DNA from: Gemmatimonadaceae bacterium
GTDB lineage: Bacteria > Gemmatimonadota > Gemmatimonadetes > Gemmatimonadales > Gemmatimonadaceae
Assembly: GCA_019637355.1 (NCBI GenBank)
Contig: JAHBVT010000001.1
Span: 2,263,192-2,327,191, forward strand
Direction: 5' to 3'
Length of the DNA: 64,000 nucleotides
The position numbers and the translations under genes were made by a program. A model generated the notes under the pieces. That model worked only from the letters and a program-made list of their open reading frames with translations, was not told the DNA's origin and made no database searches. Below are positions 1 through 7,474 of this stretch, in pieces (position 1 is the first letter of the stretch; each line of letters starts with the position of its first letter).

Positions 1-597
1 CCCACGCATTCCCTGCGGTGCGCGACCCGGCTGCCCGCGCATCCCTTGCGGGGGACGACCCGGCCGCCCGCGCATTCCCGGCGCGCCGCGACCGGCCTGC
101 ACCCCGCGGGCGAACCCGCGACGCTCGGCCTGCAGTTCGCGCCACTTGCCGCGCTGGGCGTCGGTCAGCAGGCGCTCAGCGGCCACTGCCGCAGCGGAAT
201 CACGCGTGCGCAGCTGCTCCATCTGCGGGCGGAGCGCCGTGCGGCGCTGCTCCATCTGCGCGCGCATCGCGGCGCGCTGCGCCGAGTCGCGCGGGACGCC
301 CTGGCCGCGCATCCGCTGGCGCATCGAGTCCATCGCGGGCGCCATCTGATCGGCGAGGCGCTTGCGCTCGGCGTGCCGTACGCGCTCGATGGAATCGAGC
401 TGGGCCACCTGGCGCGGCGTCAGGTCCAGCTCGCGGCGGGCGTTGAGGATGGCGGTCACCTCGCCGCCGCGGCGCATCACCATCGCGCGGGCCGGTGCCT
501 GGGGCGCCACCCCGCGGCGCGGGGCCTGCGCGGTGGCGGTGCTGCCGAGGCCGACCACGAGGCCGGCGAGCGCGAGGACCTGCAAGGTGGTACGCAT
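1..597 (-). CDS. Spy/CpxP-like LTXXQ-motif periplasmic protein, C-terminus beyond window edge
   Basis: Starting at the ATG at 597 on the minus strand, the frame stays open to the left edge, giving the first 199 residues. Residues 1-24 form a signal peptide with a probable cut after TATAQ. LTPRQ (about 59-63) and LTDAQ (about 144-148) are the paired LTXXQ motifs of the Spy/CpxP family of helical periplasmic chaperones and metal/stress sensors, separated by a charged, Met- and Gln-rich helical stretch. From residue 160 on the chain becomes a low-complexity Gly/Arg/Pro tail with repeated GMRG units. The family assignment rests on these motifs. The substrate is unknown. It is transcribed divergently from argJ with 90 bases between the starts. 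Confidence 0.7.
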   Translation of the reverse strand, partial: MRTTLQVLALAGLVVGLGSTATAQAPRRGVAPQAPARAMVMRRGGEVTAILNARRELDLTPRQVAQLDSIERVRHAERKRLADQMAPAMDSMRQRMRGQGVPRDSAQRAAMRAQMEQRRTALRPQMEQLRTRDSAAAVAAERLLTDAQRGKWRELQAERRGFARGVQAGRGAPGMRGRPGRPPQGMRGQPGRAPQGMRG

Positions 598-672
598 TTG
601 ATCGCTCCTGACGGATCGGGGACGGTGGGGACACCGTGGTCACAGGGTCAGACGCCCGCTTCCGGGAGGCGT

Positions 673-678
673 TAAGAT
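673..678 (+). promoter_or_regulatory. Possible -10 hexamer (TAAGAT) just upstream of argJ
   Basis: TAAGAT ends 9 bases before the argJ ATG. If used, the transcript would have almost no leader. No good -35 was found. Compare the similarly close -10-like hexamers at mtnA and at the AraC-like gene at 59419. Confidence 0.25.
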
Positions 679-687
679 TCCTCGCCT

Positions 688-1857
688 ATGCCCGCCTTCC
701 ACGACACCCCGCGCTTCCCGCGCGGGTTCCGCTGCGCCTCCCGCAACGTCGGTCTCAAGCCGGACGCCAAGGACCTCACGCTCTTCGCCAGCGAGGTCGA
801 AGCCACCGCGGCGGCGGTCTTCACGCGCAATCACTTCCCCGGCGCGCCCATCGTGCTCGGCCGCGAGACGCTCAAGGCCGGACGGCTGATGGGCATCATC
901 GCGAACAGCAAGGTGAGCAACGTCGCGACCGGTGCCGAGGGCGTGGCGAACGCGCGTCGGATGGCGGCGGCCGCCGCGGCGGAGCTCGGCACCACGCCGG
1001 ACCGAATCCTCGTGAGCTCCACCGGCGTGATCGGAGTGCCGCTGCCGATCGAGAAGATCGAGCGCGGTGTGGTCGGGATGCGCGCTGAGCTGCAGGACAA
1101 CCCGCTGGTCGGCGCCGAAGGCATTATGACCACCGACACCTTCCCCAAGGCGTTCTCGCTGTCGGTCGGCGAGGCGACGATTACGTGGGTGGCGAAGGGT
1201 TCGGGGATGATCGAGCCGAATATGGCGACGATGTTAGCCTACATCTTCACCGACGCCGCGCTCGACGCCGCAACGTTGGACCGCCTGTTGCGCGAGGCGG
1301 TCGAACGATCCTTCAATATGTTGAGCGTGGACACGGACACGTCCACCAGCGATACCTGCGCGATCCTCGCCAACGGGCTGGCAGGTGCGGTGGACGAGCA
1401 GGCGTTCCGCGAGGCGCTCATCGCCGGCTGCATCCGGATGACCGAGACGCTCGGGCGCGACGGCGAAGGCGCGGAGCACCTCCTGCGCGTGACCGTGCGA
1501 GGCGCACTGAACGACGCCGAGGCGCGCCGCGTCGCCAAGAGCGTCCTCAACTCGCCGCTGGTGAAGACGATGGTCCACGGCGCCGACCCGAACGTCGGGC
1601 GCCTGCTGATGGCGGTGGGCAAGTGCTTCGAGTGCCGCATCCAGCCGTCCACGACCGATGCGTGGATCAATGGCTTCCAGGTGGTGCGCGGCGGCGCGCG
1701 GCTGCCCTTTGACGATGCCGTCGTGCGCGAGGCGCTGACGGCCGAGGTCGTGGACCTCGAACTCGCACTCGGCGTCGGCGAGGCGCGGGCGGTGGCCTAC
1801 GGCTGCGACCTCAGCAAGGGCTACGTGGAGGAGAACGCGGCGTACTACTCGAGCTGA
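688..1857 (+). CDS. argJ: Bifunctional ornithine acetyltransferase / N-acetylglutamate synthase
   Basis: 389 residues, normal family length. ArgJ moves the acetyl group from N-acetylornithine to glutamate (and can acetylate glutamate from acetyl-CoA) in the cyclic arginine pathway in the cytoplasm. The autoprocessing and catalytic site is visible as KGSGMIEPNMATML near residues 170-185; the Thr of ATML becomes the new N-terminal nucleophile of the beta chain. Other family signatures are the N-terminal GFRCAS, LVSSTGVIG near 110 and the C-terminal YSS end. No other arginine gene is adjacent, so it stands alone between a divergent stress protein and a convergent membrane protein. The start is the first ATG, with GGGAGG about 20 bases upstream. 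Confidence 0.95.
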   Translation: MPAFHDTPRFPRGFRCASRNVGLKPDAKDLTLFASEVEATAAAVFTRNHFPGAPIVLGRETLKAGRLMGIIANSKVSNVATGAEGVANARRMAAAAAAELGTTPDRILVSSTGVIGVPLPIEKIERGVVGMRAELQDNPLVGAEGIMTTDTFPKAFSLSVGEATITWVAKGSGMIEPNMATMLAYIFTDAALDAATLDRLLREAVERSFNMLSVDTDTSTSDTCAILANGLAGAVDEQAFREALIAGCIRMTETLGRDGEGAEHLLRVTVRGALNDAEARRVAKSVLNSPLVKTMVHGADPNVGRLLMAVGKCFECRIQPSTTDAWINGFQVVRGGARLPFDDAVVREALTAEVVDLELALGVGEARAVAYGCDLSKGYVEENAAYYSS

Positions 1858-1858
1858 G

Positions 1859-1966
1859 TGAATGACGGAGGACTGAAGACGGGGGATGGAAGAGTGAAGA
1901 GCACCGCGCAGCTTCCGTCATCCGTCATCCGTCGTCCGTCATCCGTCATCCGTCATCCGTCGTAGG
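1859..1966. repeat. GACGGA/TCCGTC inverted repeat with tandem CCGTCATC units
   Basis: The left arm (1862-1891) contains GACTGAAGACGG. The right arm (about 1912-1963) is a run of CCGTCATC/CCGTCGTC heptamers complementary to it. It fills the spacer between the convergent ends of argJ and the 1969 gene. Related copies lie at 51709-51770 and 52566-52631. It could act as a bidirectional terminator hairpin. Confidence 0.7.
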
Positions 1967-1968
1967 CC

Positions 1969-2592
1969 TTACCTTGGCAGCGCCTGCTGCTGCTTCTCCC
2001 GCTCCGCCAGCAGTCGCGTCACGAAGCGCTGGCCTTCCGAGATGCGCTCGACCTCGATGGCAATCGCGTCGACACCCGCTTCGAGGCGCCGCATCCGTTC
2101 CTGCGTCTCGGCATCGAGGCGCGGCGGCGCGTGCTGTGCGCGCTTCCAGAGCAATCGCGCGGCCGTGAACGCCAGCGGCGCCAGCACGAAGATCGTGAAG
2201 ATGACGGCAATCGCCGTTCCATCGATGGGTCGCACGTTGGAGCCTCCGGAAGTCGGTTCGGCGGTGCTGCCGAGCAGTTGGCCCGGGGTCTGCGACATCA
2301 ACTGGCCGGTGCGGGAAATCTCGGCTTCGAGCGTGACGATCCGGTCGTCCAGCACCTTGAGCCGCGCTTCGAGTCCCGGGCGCTCTGAGGCATTGGCCTT
2401 GCCAAGCTGCTCGACCACATCGTTGCGGCGCCGCAACGCCGAGGTGAGCTGGTTGGAGAGCTCCGAGCGCTGCGCACGCAGCGCTCGGACCTCGACAATC
2501 GTCTGCGGCACGCCCGGCGTCTGCACCAGCACCAGTTCGGTCTGCGCGGGGGCCTGCGTGGCGGCTTGAGCGGCTTGGCGGGGCATCGGCAT
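1969..2592 (-). CDS. Coiled-coil single-pass membrane protein, function unknown
   Basis: 207 residues. After an Ala/Gln/Pro-rich N-terminus, residues about 35-95 form a heptad-rich coiled coil (EVRALRAQRSELSNQL and following). A low-complexity linker leads to one transmembrane segment at about 127-148 (AIAVIFTIFVLAPLAFTAARLL), then a second helical, charged region (about 155-200). The layout, a coiled coil on each side of one membrane span, is typical of envelope scaffolding proteins, but no family was recognised. Two ATGs (2592 and 2586) could serve as start. It is convergent with argJ across a hairpin repeat. Confidence 0.7.
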   Translation of the reverse strand: MPMPRQAAQAATQAPAQTELVLVQTPGVPQTIVEVRALRAQRSELSNQLTSALRRRNDVVEQLGKANASERPGLEARLKVLDDRIVTLEAEISRTGQLMSQTPGQLLGSTAEPTSGGSNVRPIDGTAIAVIFTIFVLAPLAFTAARLLWKRAQHAPPRLDAETQERMRRLEAGVDAIAIEVERISEGQRFVTRLLAEREKQQQALPR

Positions 2593-2696
2593 AAACTGGC
2601 CTACGCGGCCCCCGGCCGCGAGGTGTCAGGCCGCCGGCAGTACCGCGGGGGCGTCCCGGACGCCATTTTGCGACGTCTTCCCGGAGGGACGGCGCA

Positions 2697-3998
2697 ATGC
2701 GGATGGGGCTCGACATCGCGGTCATCGGCGGGGGCATCGCCGGCCTGTCGGCCGCGTGGCGGCTGAGCACGCACCATCGGGTGACCCTGCTCGAGCGTCA
2801 CGAGGTGGCCGGGATGGATGCCCATTCCATTGACCTTGAGCACGATGGCGGCCAGTACCGCGTGGACGTCCCGCTGCGCGTGCTCTACGAGGGCTACTAC
2901 CCGACGCTGATCGCGCAGTACCACGCGCTGGGCATCCAACTCGAACGCAGCAACTACGCCGGCTCCTTCAGCGCACTCGGTGGCGCGGCGTACTATCGCT
3001 ACGCCAACTGGCTCGTGGCGGGCCGCTCGATTCCCCTCCCCGCCACGCCTTTCGGTGGCCGCGCTTGGCGCATCAACCGCGATCTGCTACGCTTCTACCG
3101 CCTCGCCCCGGCCGCCCTCGTGCGCCTGCAGAACAGCGAGGAACCCCTCGGCAGTTGGCTGGACCGCACGCGCTTCAGCGCCGACTTCGCCGAAGGATTT
3201 CTGATCCCGACCTTCGCGGCGGTGTGCACCTGCTCCAACGCCGCGGTGCGTGCGTACCCGGCGCGCGTGATCCTCGACTACCTCACGCGGGGCCTGACCT
3301 TTGGCGGCGTACGGCGCGTGGTGATGGGCACGCGCGAAGTCGTGCGGCGCCTCACCGAGCCGCTGGCCGAGGTGCAGTGCGGCGTGCGCGTACGGCAGAT
3401 CGCCCCGGCGCCGGATGGCGTCCGCGTCACCTGGGACGGAGGCGAGCGGCGCTTCGACCACGTCGTCGTGGCGACGCAGGCCAATCAGGCCGCCGCGATG
3501 CTCGACCCGGCCTACCGCCGCGAGAAGGACGCGCTGGCGCGCTTCGCGTACGAATCCAGCCAGGTCATCGTGCACACCGACGAGCGTCTCGCGCCGCGCG
3601 ACCACGCCCACTGGGCGCCAGTCAACCTCATCACCAGCGCGGCGCACGACAAGCCGATGGCGACCATCTGGATGAACCGCGTGCAGCCGGCCCTCGCCAA
3701 GTCCACGCCGGTGTTCCAGACCTGGAATCCGATCGTCGCACCGCGCGCGGAGTTGGTGCAGGCCGAGGCCTGGTTCGAGCGGCCGCTCGTGAACGGCTCG
3801 TCGCTCGAGGGTGCCCGTACGGTGCGGCTCCTGCAAACGCAGCACGGACGGCGGCTGTGGTTCTGCGGCAGCTACCTCGGTCCCGGCATCCCGCTGCTCG
3901 AGGCGGCAGCGCGCACCGCAATGGACGTCGCGTCGGCGATCAACGACGACGAGCGTATGACGCTTCGACTGCCAACGCCTCTGTCCCGTCCGGCATAA
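2697..3998 (+). CDS. FAD-dependent amine oxidase/desaturase-like flavoprotein
   Basis: 433 residues. The N-terminus IAVIGGGIAGLSAAWRL is the GxGxxG Rossmann fold that binds the ADP part of FAD, followed by LLERHEVAG, where the acidic residue holds the ribose. The later FDHVVVATQANQAAAML block and a C-terminal WFCGSYLGPGIPLLEAA stretch match the amine-oxidase/phytoene-desaturase superfamily, in particular the predicted NAD/FAD-binding group often written COG2907. The substrate is not known; relatives oxidise or isomerise lipids and amines. It starts at the ATG following GGAGGGACGGCGCA. Its last 59 bases are overlapped on the opposite strand by the DUF1579 gene. Confidence 0.8.
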   Translation: MRMGLDIAVIGGGIAGLSAAWRLSTHHRVTLLERHEVAGMDAHSIDLEHDGGQYRVDVPLRVLYEGYYPTLIAQYHALGIQLERSNYAGSFSALGGAAYYRYANWLVAGRSIPLPATPFGGRAWRINRDLLRFYRLAPAALVRLQNSEEPLGSWLDRTRFSADFAEGFLIPTFAAVCTCSNAAVRAYPARVILDYLTRGLTFGGVRRVVMGTREVVRRLTEPLAEVQCGVRVRQIAPAPDGVRVTWDGGERRFDHVVVATQANQAAAMLDPAYRREKDALARFAYESSQVIVHTDERLAPRDHAHWAPVNLITSAAHDKPMATIWMNRVQPALAKSTPVFQTWNPIVAPRAELVQAEAWFERPLVNGSSLEGARTVRLLQTQHGRRLWFCGSYLGPGIPLLEAAARTAMDVASAINDDERMTLRLPTPLSRPA

Positions 3999-4404
3999 TG
4001 TTGTACATCCGCATCACGAGCGCGTCGGGCGACGGATGCGCGAACGTGATGCGCCAGCCCCAGTCCGGTCCCGGCGGCGCAGGGTAACTGCCGCGGACGC
4101 TTACGTCGCCGTCGCCGGTGGCCGCGCCCGTCAGCGGCATCAGGCGGTGGCCGTTGTGGAACGAGTCCGCCCACGCGACGTCGCAACGGTCGGCCTTGAG
4201 ATCGTCGCCGAGGAGCAGGATGCCCTCGCAGGGCTTTCCCTCGTACTCCCATCTGTAGCGCATCAGGAGCATTCGGCCGGCGGCTTCCCCGCTGACCTCG
4301 GCGGTGGTGGCGCATTCGATGGCAGCGGCGGTCGGCTCGAACCACAGCTTGTTGTGTCCGCTCCAGCTGCCCATCGCGCCAATGAGCTTGGACGGAATGC
4401 TCAT
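3940..4404 (-). CDS. DUF1579-like protein
   Basis: 154 residues starting MSIPSKLIGAMGSWSG. The first half (GHNKLWFEPTAAAIECATTAEV, then RMLLMRYRWEYEGKPCEGILLLG) and the later WGWRITFAHPSPDALVMRMYN resemble DUF1579-type lipocalin-like beta-barrel proteins of unknown function. The ATG at 4404 overlaps the TGA of the DinB gene by ATGA, so I prefer it to the longer frame upstream. The 3' end runs 59 bases into the amine oxidase gene on the other strand. Translational coupling to the DinB protein suggests a joint role, perhaps small-molecule or thiol detoxification, but this is a guess. Confidence 0.7.
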   Translation of the reverse strand: MSIPSKLIGAMGSWSGHNKLWFEPTAAAIECATTAEVSGEAAGRMLLMRYRWEYEGKPCEGILLLGDDLKADRCDVAWADSFHNGHRLMPLTGAATGDGDVSVRGSYPAPPGPDWGWRITFAHPSPDALVMRMYNIMPDGTEALAVEASYARRR

Positions 4405-4991
4405 CGCGTCGCCTCCACCCGCGCCAACGCGCGCTCGGCCTGGACGAGATGCCGCAGCTCGTGGCGCACCACGATCCACAGCGCCGAATAGGCATCGTAG
4501 CGCGCCCCAGCCACGAAGGGCGACTCCAGCGTGACACGGTCAATCTGCAGATCGGCGGCGGTCCAGAGCAGCGCCTGCTCCTCACCGATCCATTTCCGGA
4601 AGTCAGCGACCACCCCTTCGCGCGGAAGCTCGCTGCCGGGCACGAAGGGCTTCGGGGTCTTGGTACGCCCGAGCCGGAACCCGAGTACGACCGGCACCGG
4701 GCCCATCATCGCGGCGAGAACGCGCCCGAACAACGCGCCCTTATAGGCTCGCGTGCCGATGGGCCCCAAGGCCTTGGCCTCGGCGATGGCGGCACGCATC
4801 CGCGGCAGCATCGCGGCGCTGGAGAGGTTAAGGTGCGCGACGCACTCGGCCACCGACCACTCGTCGGGCGCGGGGCGGGCGTTCCACTGTGCGTCGCTCA
4901 CGCGGGCGTCGAGTGCAGTGAAGCGCCGCGCGACTTCGGCGGACGCTTTGGCGATCTCGTCGAGCTGCTGTTGGGACGGCGAGGTGGACAT
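4401..4991 (-). CDS. DinB-family four-helix metal-binding protein
   Basis: 196 residues beginning MSTSPSQQQLDEIAKAS. The DinB/YfiT fold is shown by PDEWSVAECVAHLN (first His of the metal triad near residue 60) and by RHELRHLVQAE near the C-terminus (the HxxxH pair). Members bind Ni or Zn and often act as thiol-dependent (bacillithiol or mycothiol) S-transferases; a YtxJ-like bacillithiol-type protein occurs at 29124, which fits. The start was chosen because upstream codons are low-complexity and run into the promoter region of the divergent amidohydrolase. It overlaps the DUF1579 gene by 4 bases. Confidence 0.8.
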   Translation of the reverse strand: MSTSPSQQQLDEIAKASAEVARRFTALDARVSDAQWNARPAPDEWSVAECVAHLNLSSAAMLPRMRAAIAEAKALGPIGTRAYKGALFGRVLAAMMGPVPVVLGFRLGRTKTPKPFVPGSELPREGVVADFRKWIGEEQALLWTAADLQIDRVTLESPFVAGARYDAYSALWIVVRHELRHLVQAERALARVEATR

Positions 4992-5106
4992 TCGTTCCGG
5001 GGGGGGTTGGTGTTCGAGACCGGAATCTACAGCCGCCCGGCCCCTTCTGCCCTCGCGCCGCACGCCGCATCTTTCCGACCTCCCATCCATCGAAGAGGTC
5101 GCCGGG

Positions 5107-6411
5107 ATGCGCCAATCGTTCTCGCTGCTGCTCGCCTTGTCTCTTGCGGCCCCGCTGGCCGCACAGGCCCCCTCCCCGCTCAGCGCCGAGCTCGATCGCC
5201 GGCTGAGCGGCGTGATGCCCAAGGTCGTGGCCTGGCGGCGCGACATCCACGAGCACCCCGAGCTCAGTGGCTTCGAAGTACGCACGGCGGCCTTGGTTGC
5301 CGATCACCTGCGGTCGCTCGGAATGGAAGTGCGCACCGGCGTGGGCGGGCACGGCGTGGTCGGCGTGTTGCGCGGTGGGCGCCCGGGGCGCGTCGTCGCG
5401 CTGCGCGCTGATATGGACGGACTGCCCGTGACCGAGCAGGTGGACCTGCCCTTCCGCTCGCGCGTCCGTGCGCAGTACAACGGCCAGGAAGTCGGCGTGA
5501 TGCACGCCTGCGGACACGACAATCACGTGGCCATCCTGATGGGCACGGCGGAATTGCTGGCCGGGATGCGCGCGCAGTTGCCGGGCACGGTGGTGTTCAT
5601 CTTCCAGCCGGCCGAGGAGGGTCACCCCGATGGCGGTGGCGGCGCCGAGCGGATGATCGCCGACGGCGTGCTCGACGACCCGAAGGTGGAGGCGATCTTC
5701 GGCCTGCACGTGTGGTCGGGCAAGCTGGGCGAGATCACGTACCGGCCCGGCCCGACGATGGCGGCGTCCAACTCCTACCGCATCACGGTGCACGGGCGCC
5801 AGACGCACGGCGCCAATCCCTGGGGCGGCATCGACCCCATCGTCGTCGGCTCGCAGATCGTGATGGGCCTGCAGACCATCGTCTCGCGGCAGACGGACAT
5901 CACCGCGAACCCGGCGATCGTGACGGTCGGCCAGTTCAACGGCGGCGTGCGGAACAACATCATCCCGGACTCGGCGGTGCTGGTCGGGACCATCCGCACG
6001 TTCAGCGGCGAGCAGAAGGCCGACATCTTCCGCCGCGTGCAGGCCACGGCGCAGCACATCGCGATGGCGTCGGGCGCGCGCGTCGAGGTGAAGATCGACT
6101 CGGGCTACATCGTGACGCGCAATGACGAGGCGCTCACGGCGCGGATGCTTCCGACACTGCAGCGCGCGGCGGGCCGCGACAACGTGCAGCTCGCGCCGCT
6201 GGCTACTGGTGCCGAGGATTTCTCGTACTTCCAGGCGCGCGTGCCCGGGCTGTTCATCTTCCTGGGCGTGTCCAAGGCGGACGCGGACCTCAACACCGTG
6301 CCGCGCAACCACTCGCCGCTGTTCTTTGCGGACGAAGCGGCGCTGCCGGTGGGAGTTAAGGCGATGAGCTCGCTGGCGCTGGACTGGCTGGCGCAGAATC
6401 CTCGGCGCTGA
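5107..6411 (+). CDS. Exported M20-family amidohydrolase/peptidase
   Basis: 434 residues starting MRQSFSLLLALSLAAPLAAQA, a clear signal peptide cut near residue 20. Zinc-site motifs of the M20/AbgB-IAA-amino-acid hydrolase group are present in order: DIHEHPELSG, ADMDGLPV, HACGHDNHVAILMG and PAEEGHPDGGGGAERM, with the dimerisation lid region following and TGAEDFSYF near the C-terminus. These enzymes remove acyl groups from amino acids or cut small peptides. Export suggests nutrient scavenging in the periplasm. A longer frame upstream lacks coding sense. The 3' end overlaps the convergent ccmI-like gene by 56 bases. Confidence 0.9.
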   Translation: MRQSFSLLLALSLAAPLAAQAPSPLSAELDRRLSGVMPKVVAWRRDIHEHPELSGFEVRTAALVADHLRSLGMEVRTGVGGHGVVGVLRGGRPGRVVALRADMDGLPVTEQVDLPFRSRVRAQYNGQEVGVMHACGHDNHVAILMGTAELLAGMRAQLPGTVVFIFQPAEEGHPDGGGGAERMIADGVLDDPKVEAIFGLHVWSGKLGEITYRPGPTMAASNSYRITVHGRQTHGANPWGGIDPIVVGSQIVMGLQTIVSRQTDITANPAIVTVGQFNGGVRNNIIPDSAVLVGTIRTFSGEQKADIFRRVQATAQHIAMASGARVEVKIDSGYIVTRNDEALTARMLPTLQRAAGRDNVQLAPLATGAEDFSYFQARVPGLFIFLGVSKADADLNTVPRNHSPLFFADEAALPVGVKAMSSLALDWLAQNPRR

Positions 6412-6892
6412 GCCCCGCCCCGCACTCCACGCAGAACTTCGCGTCACTGTCCACGGCGGCGCCGCAGGACGGACAGCCAGCCCCGAGCATCCGCCCGCAG
6501 TCGGAGCAGAACAGCGCGTCCGACTCGGGCCGCGGGCCGCAGTGCGGGCAGGCGACGCCCCCTTGCCGCATCCGTGCGATGAGCGCCTCGGCTGCGTCCT
6601 CAGGCGCGGCGCCGTCCGGTGCGGCGCTCGCGGCGGCCGATTCGCGCGCGCGCAGCTCATCGAGCGCGCGCGGCGTGTACGCCGCCTTGAGCGCCGCGTA
6701 GTCCTCGTCCGACAGCTTGCCGGTGGCTTGGTCGAACTCGATCTCGCGCAGCGCGTCGATGGCACTGGACTCTGGCGCCGCCTCGGGCGCGAGTGCAGTC
6801 AGCGGTGCCGCAGCGGACCCACGTAGAATCGGCAGCAGCACGTACGCCAACGCGAGCACGGCGAGCGCCGCTCCGAGGAACAAGGCCAGCAC
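6356..6892 (-). CDS. CcmI-like membrane protein with C-terminal double zinc ribbon
   Basis: 178 residues, GTG start directly after the ccmH stop. One N-terminal membrane span (FLGAALAVLALAYVLLPIL) and the segment ALREIEFDQATGKLSDEDYAAL at about 47-68 match the N-terminal part of CcmI/CycH, which presents apocytochrome to heme lyase. Instead of the usual TPR domain the C-terminus carries three CPxC/CxxC-type pairs (CPHCG, CSDCG, CPSCG, CVECG), a zinc-ribbon tandem. It is the last gene of the ccm operon. The hybrid architecture is unusual; the ribbons could contact apocytochrome, heme lyase or another protein. The last 56 bases overlap the M20 gene. Confidence 0.75.
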   Translation of the reverse strand: MLALFLGAALAVLALAYVLLPILRGSAAAPLTALAPEAAPESSAIDALREIEFDQATGKLSDEDYAALKAAYTPRALDELRARESAAASAAPDGAAPEDAAEALIARMRQGGVACPHCGPRPESDALFCSDCGRMLGAGCPSCGAAVDSDAKFCVECGAGLSAEDSAPASPAPASSSP

Positions 6893-7474
6893 CTAGGCGT
6901 CCTCGCGCAGCGCGGCCTCGAGCCGCGCCATCTCGTCATCGCTGGCCTGCGGGGCTACAGGCGGGGCACTGGGCGACGCCGCGACGGCAGCCGGCGTCGC
7001 CTTGGCGGTCCAGCGGCGGATCATCATCGTGAGGATGACGCCGCCGGTGGCCATCACCACCGAGGGCACGAAGTAGCCGGCCCAGTTGAAGCCCTGCTTG
7101 ATCGGCGCGGTGAGCGCGACCTCGCCGTAGGTCTCGACGAAGGCATCCTTGATCTCCTGCGCCGTGTAACCACCGGCCACCAGCCGCATCACGTCACGGT
7201 GCATCGCCGGTGACACGCCGCAGGTGAAGTCGGTCGTGCGGCAGGTGTACACGTCGAGGATGCAGGTGCACTGGCACTTGAGCTCACGCTCGAGCCGGTC
7301 GCGTTCGTCCGGCGTCATCGACGGCGTGGCGTCGGGCTTGGCCGGACGGATCACCGGGCGATACGCATTCTGGTCCATCGGCGTGAAGTTCGGCTGCTGG
7401 CCGCCGATGGCACGCGCGCCAAGCGCGAGGCCCGTCCCCGCCGCGGCGACGAAGAACTCGCGACGATTCAGCAT
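6893..7474 (-). CDS. ccmH: Cytochrome c maturation protein CcmH-like, atypical Cys motif
   Basis: 193 residues. MLNRREFF begins a Tat-like/sec signal. Residues about 54-110 (TPDERDRLERELKCQCTC ... MHRDVMRLVAGGYTAQEIKDAFVETYGEVAL) form the CcmH/NrfF/CycL three-helix domain that keeps the apocytochrome CxxCH thiols reduced. The usual LRCxxCQ is replaced by LKCQCTC with Cys at 67, 69 and 71 and further Cys at 78 and 85. A membrane span lies at about 123-142. ATG overlaps the ccmF stop (ATGA). The rest of the operon supports the role; the redox chemistry must differ in detail from classical CcmH. Confidence 0.85.
   Translation of the reverse strand: MLNRREFFVAAAGTGLALGARAIGGQQPNFTPMDQNAYRPVIRPAKPDATPSMTPDERDRLERELKCQCTCILDVYTCRTTDFTCGVSPAMHRDVMRLVAGGYTAQEIKDAFVETYGEVALTAPIKQGFNWAGYFVPSVVMATGGVILTMMIRRWTAKATPAAVAASPSAPPVAPQASDDEMARLEAALREDA

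Noticed and set aside
1912-1963. Regular CCGTCATC units looked like a CRISPR array
   Set aside because: Units are 7-8 bases with no unique spacers and form one arm of an inverted repeat. No cas genes are present.
4828-6765. Open minus-strand frame of 645 codons across the amidohydrolase gene
   Set aside because: Antisense to the M20 enzyme, which has all catalytic motifs. The shadow has none.
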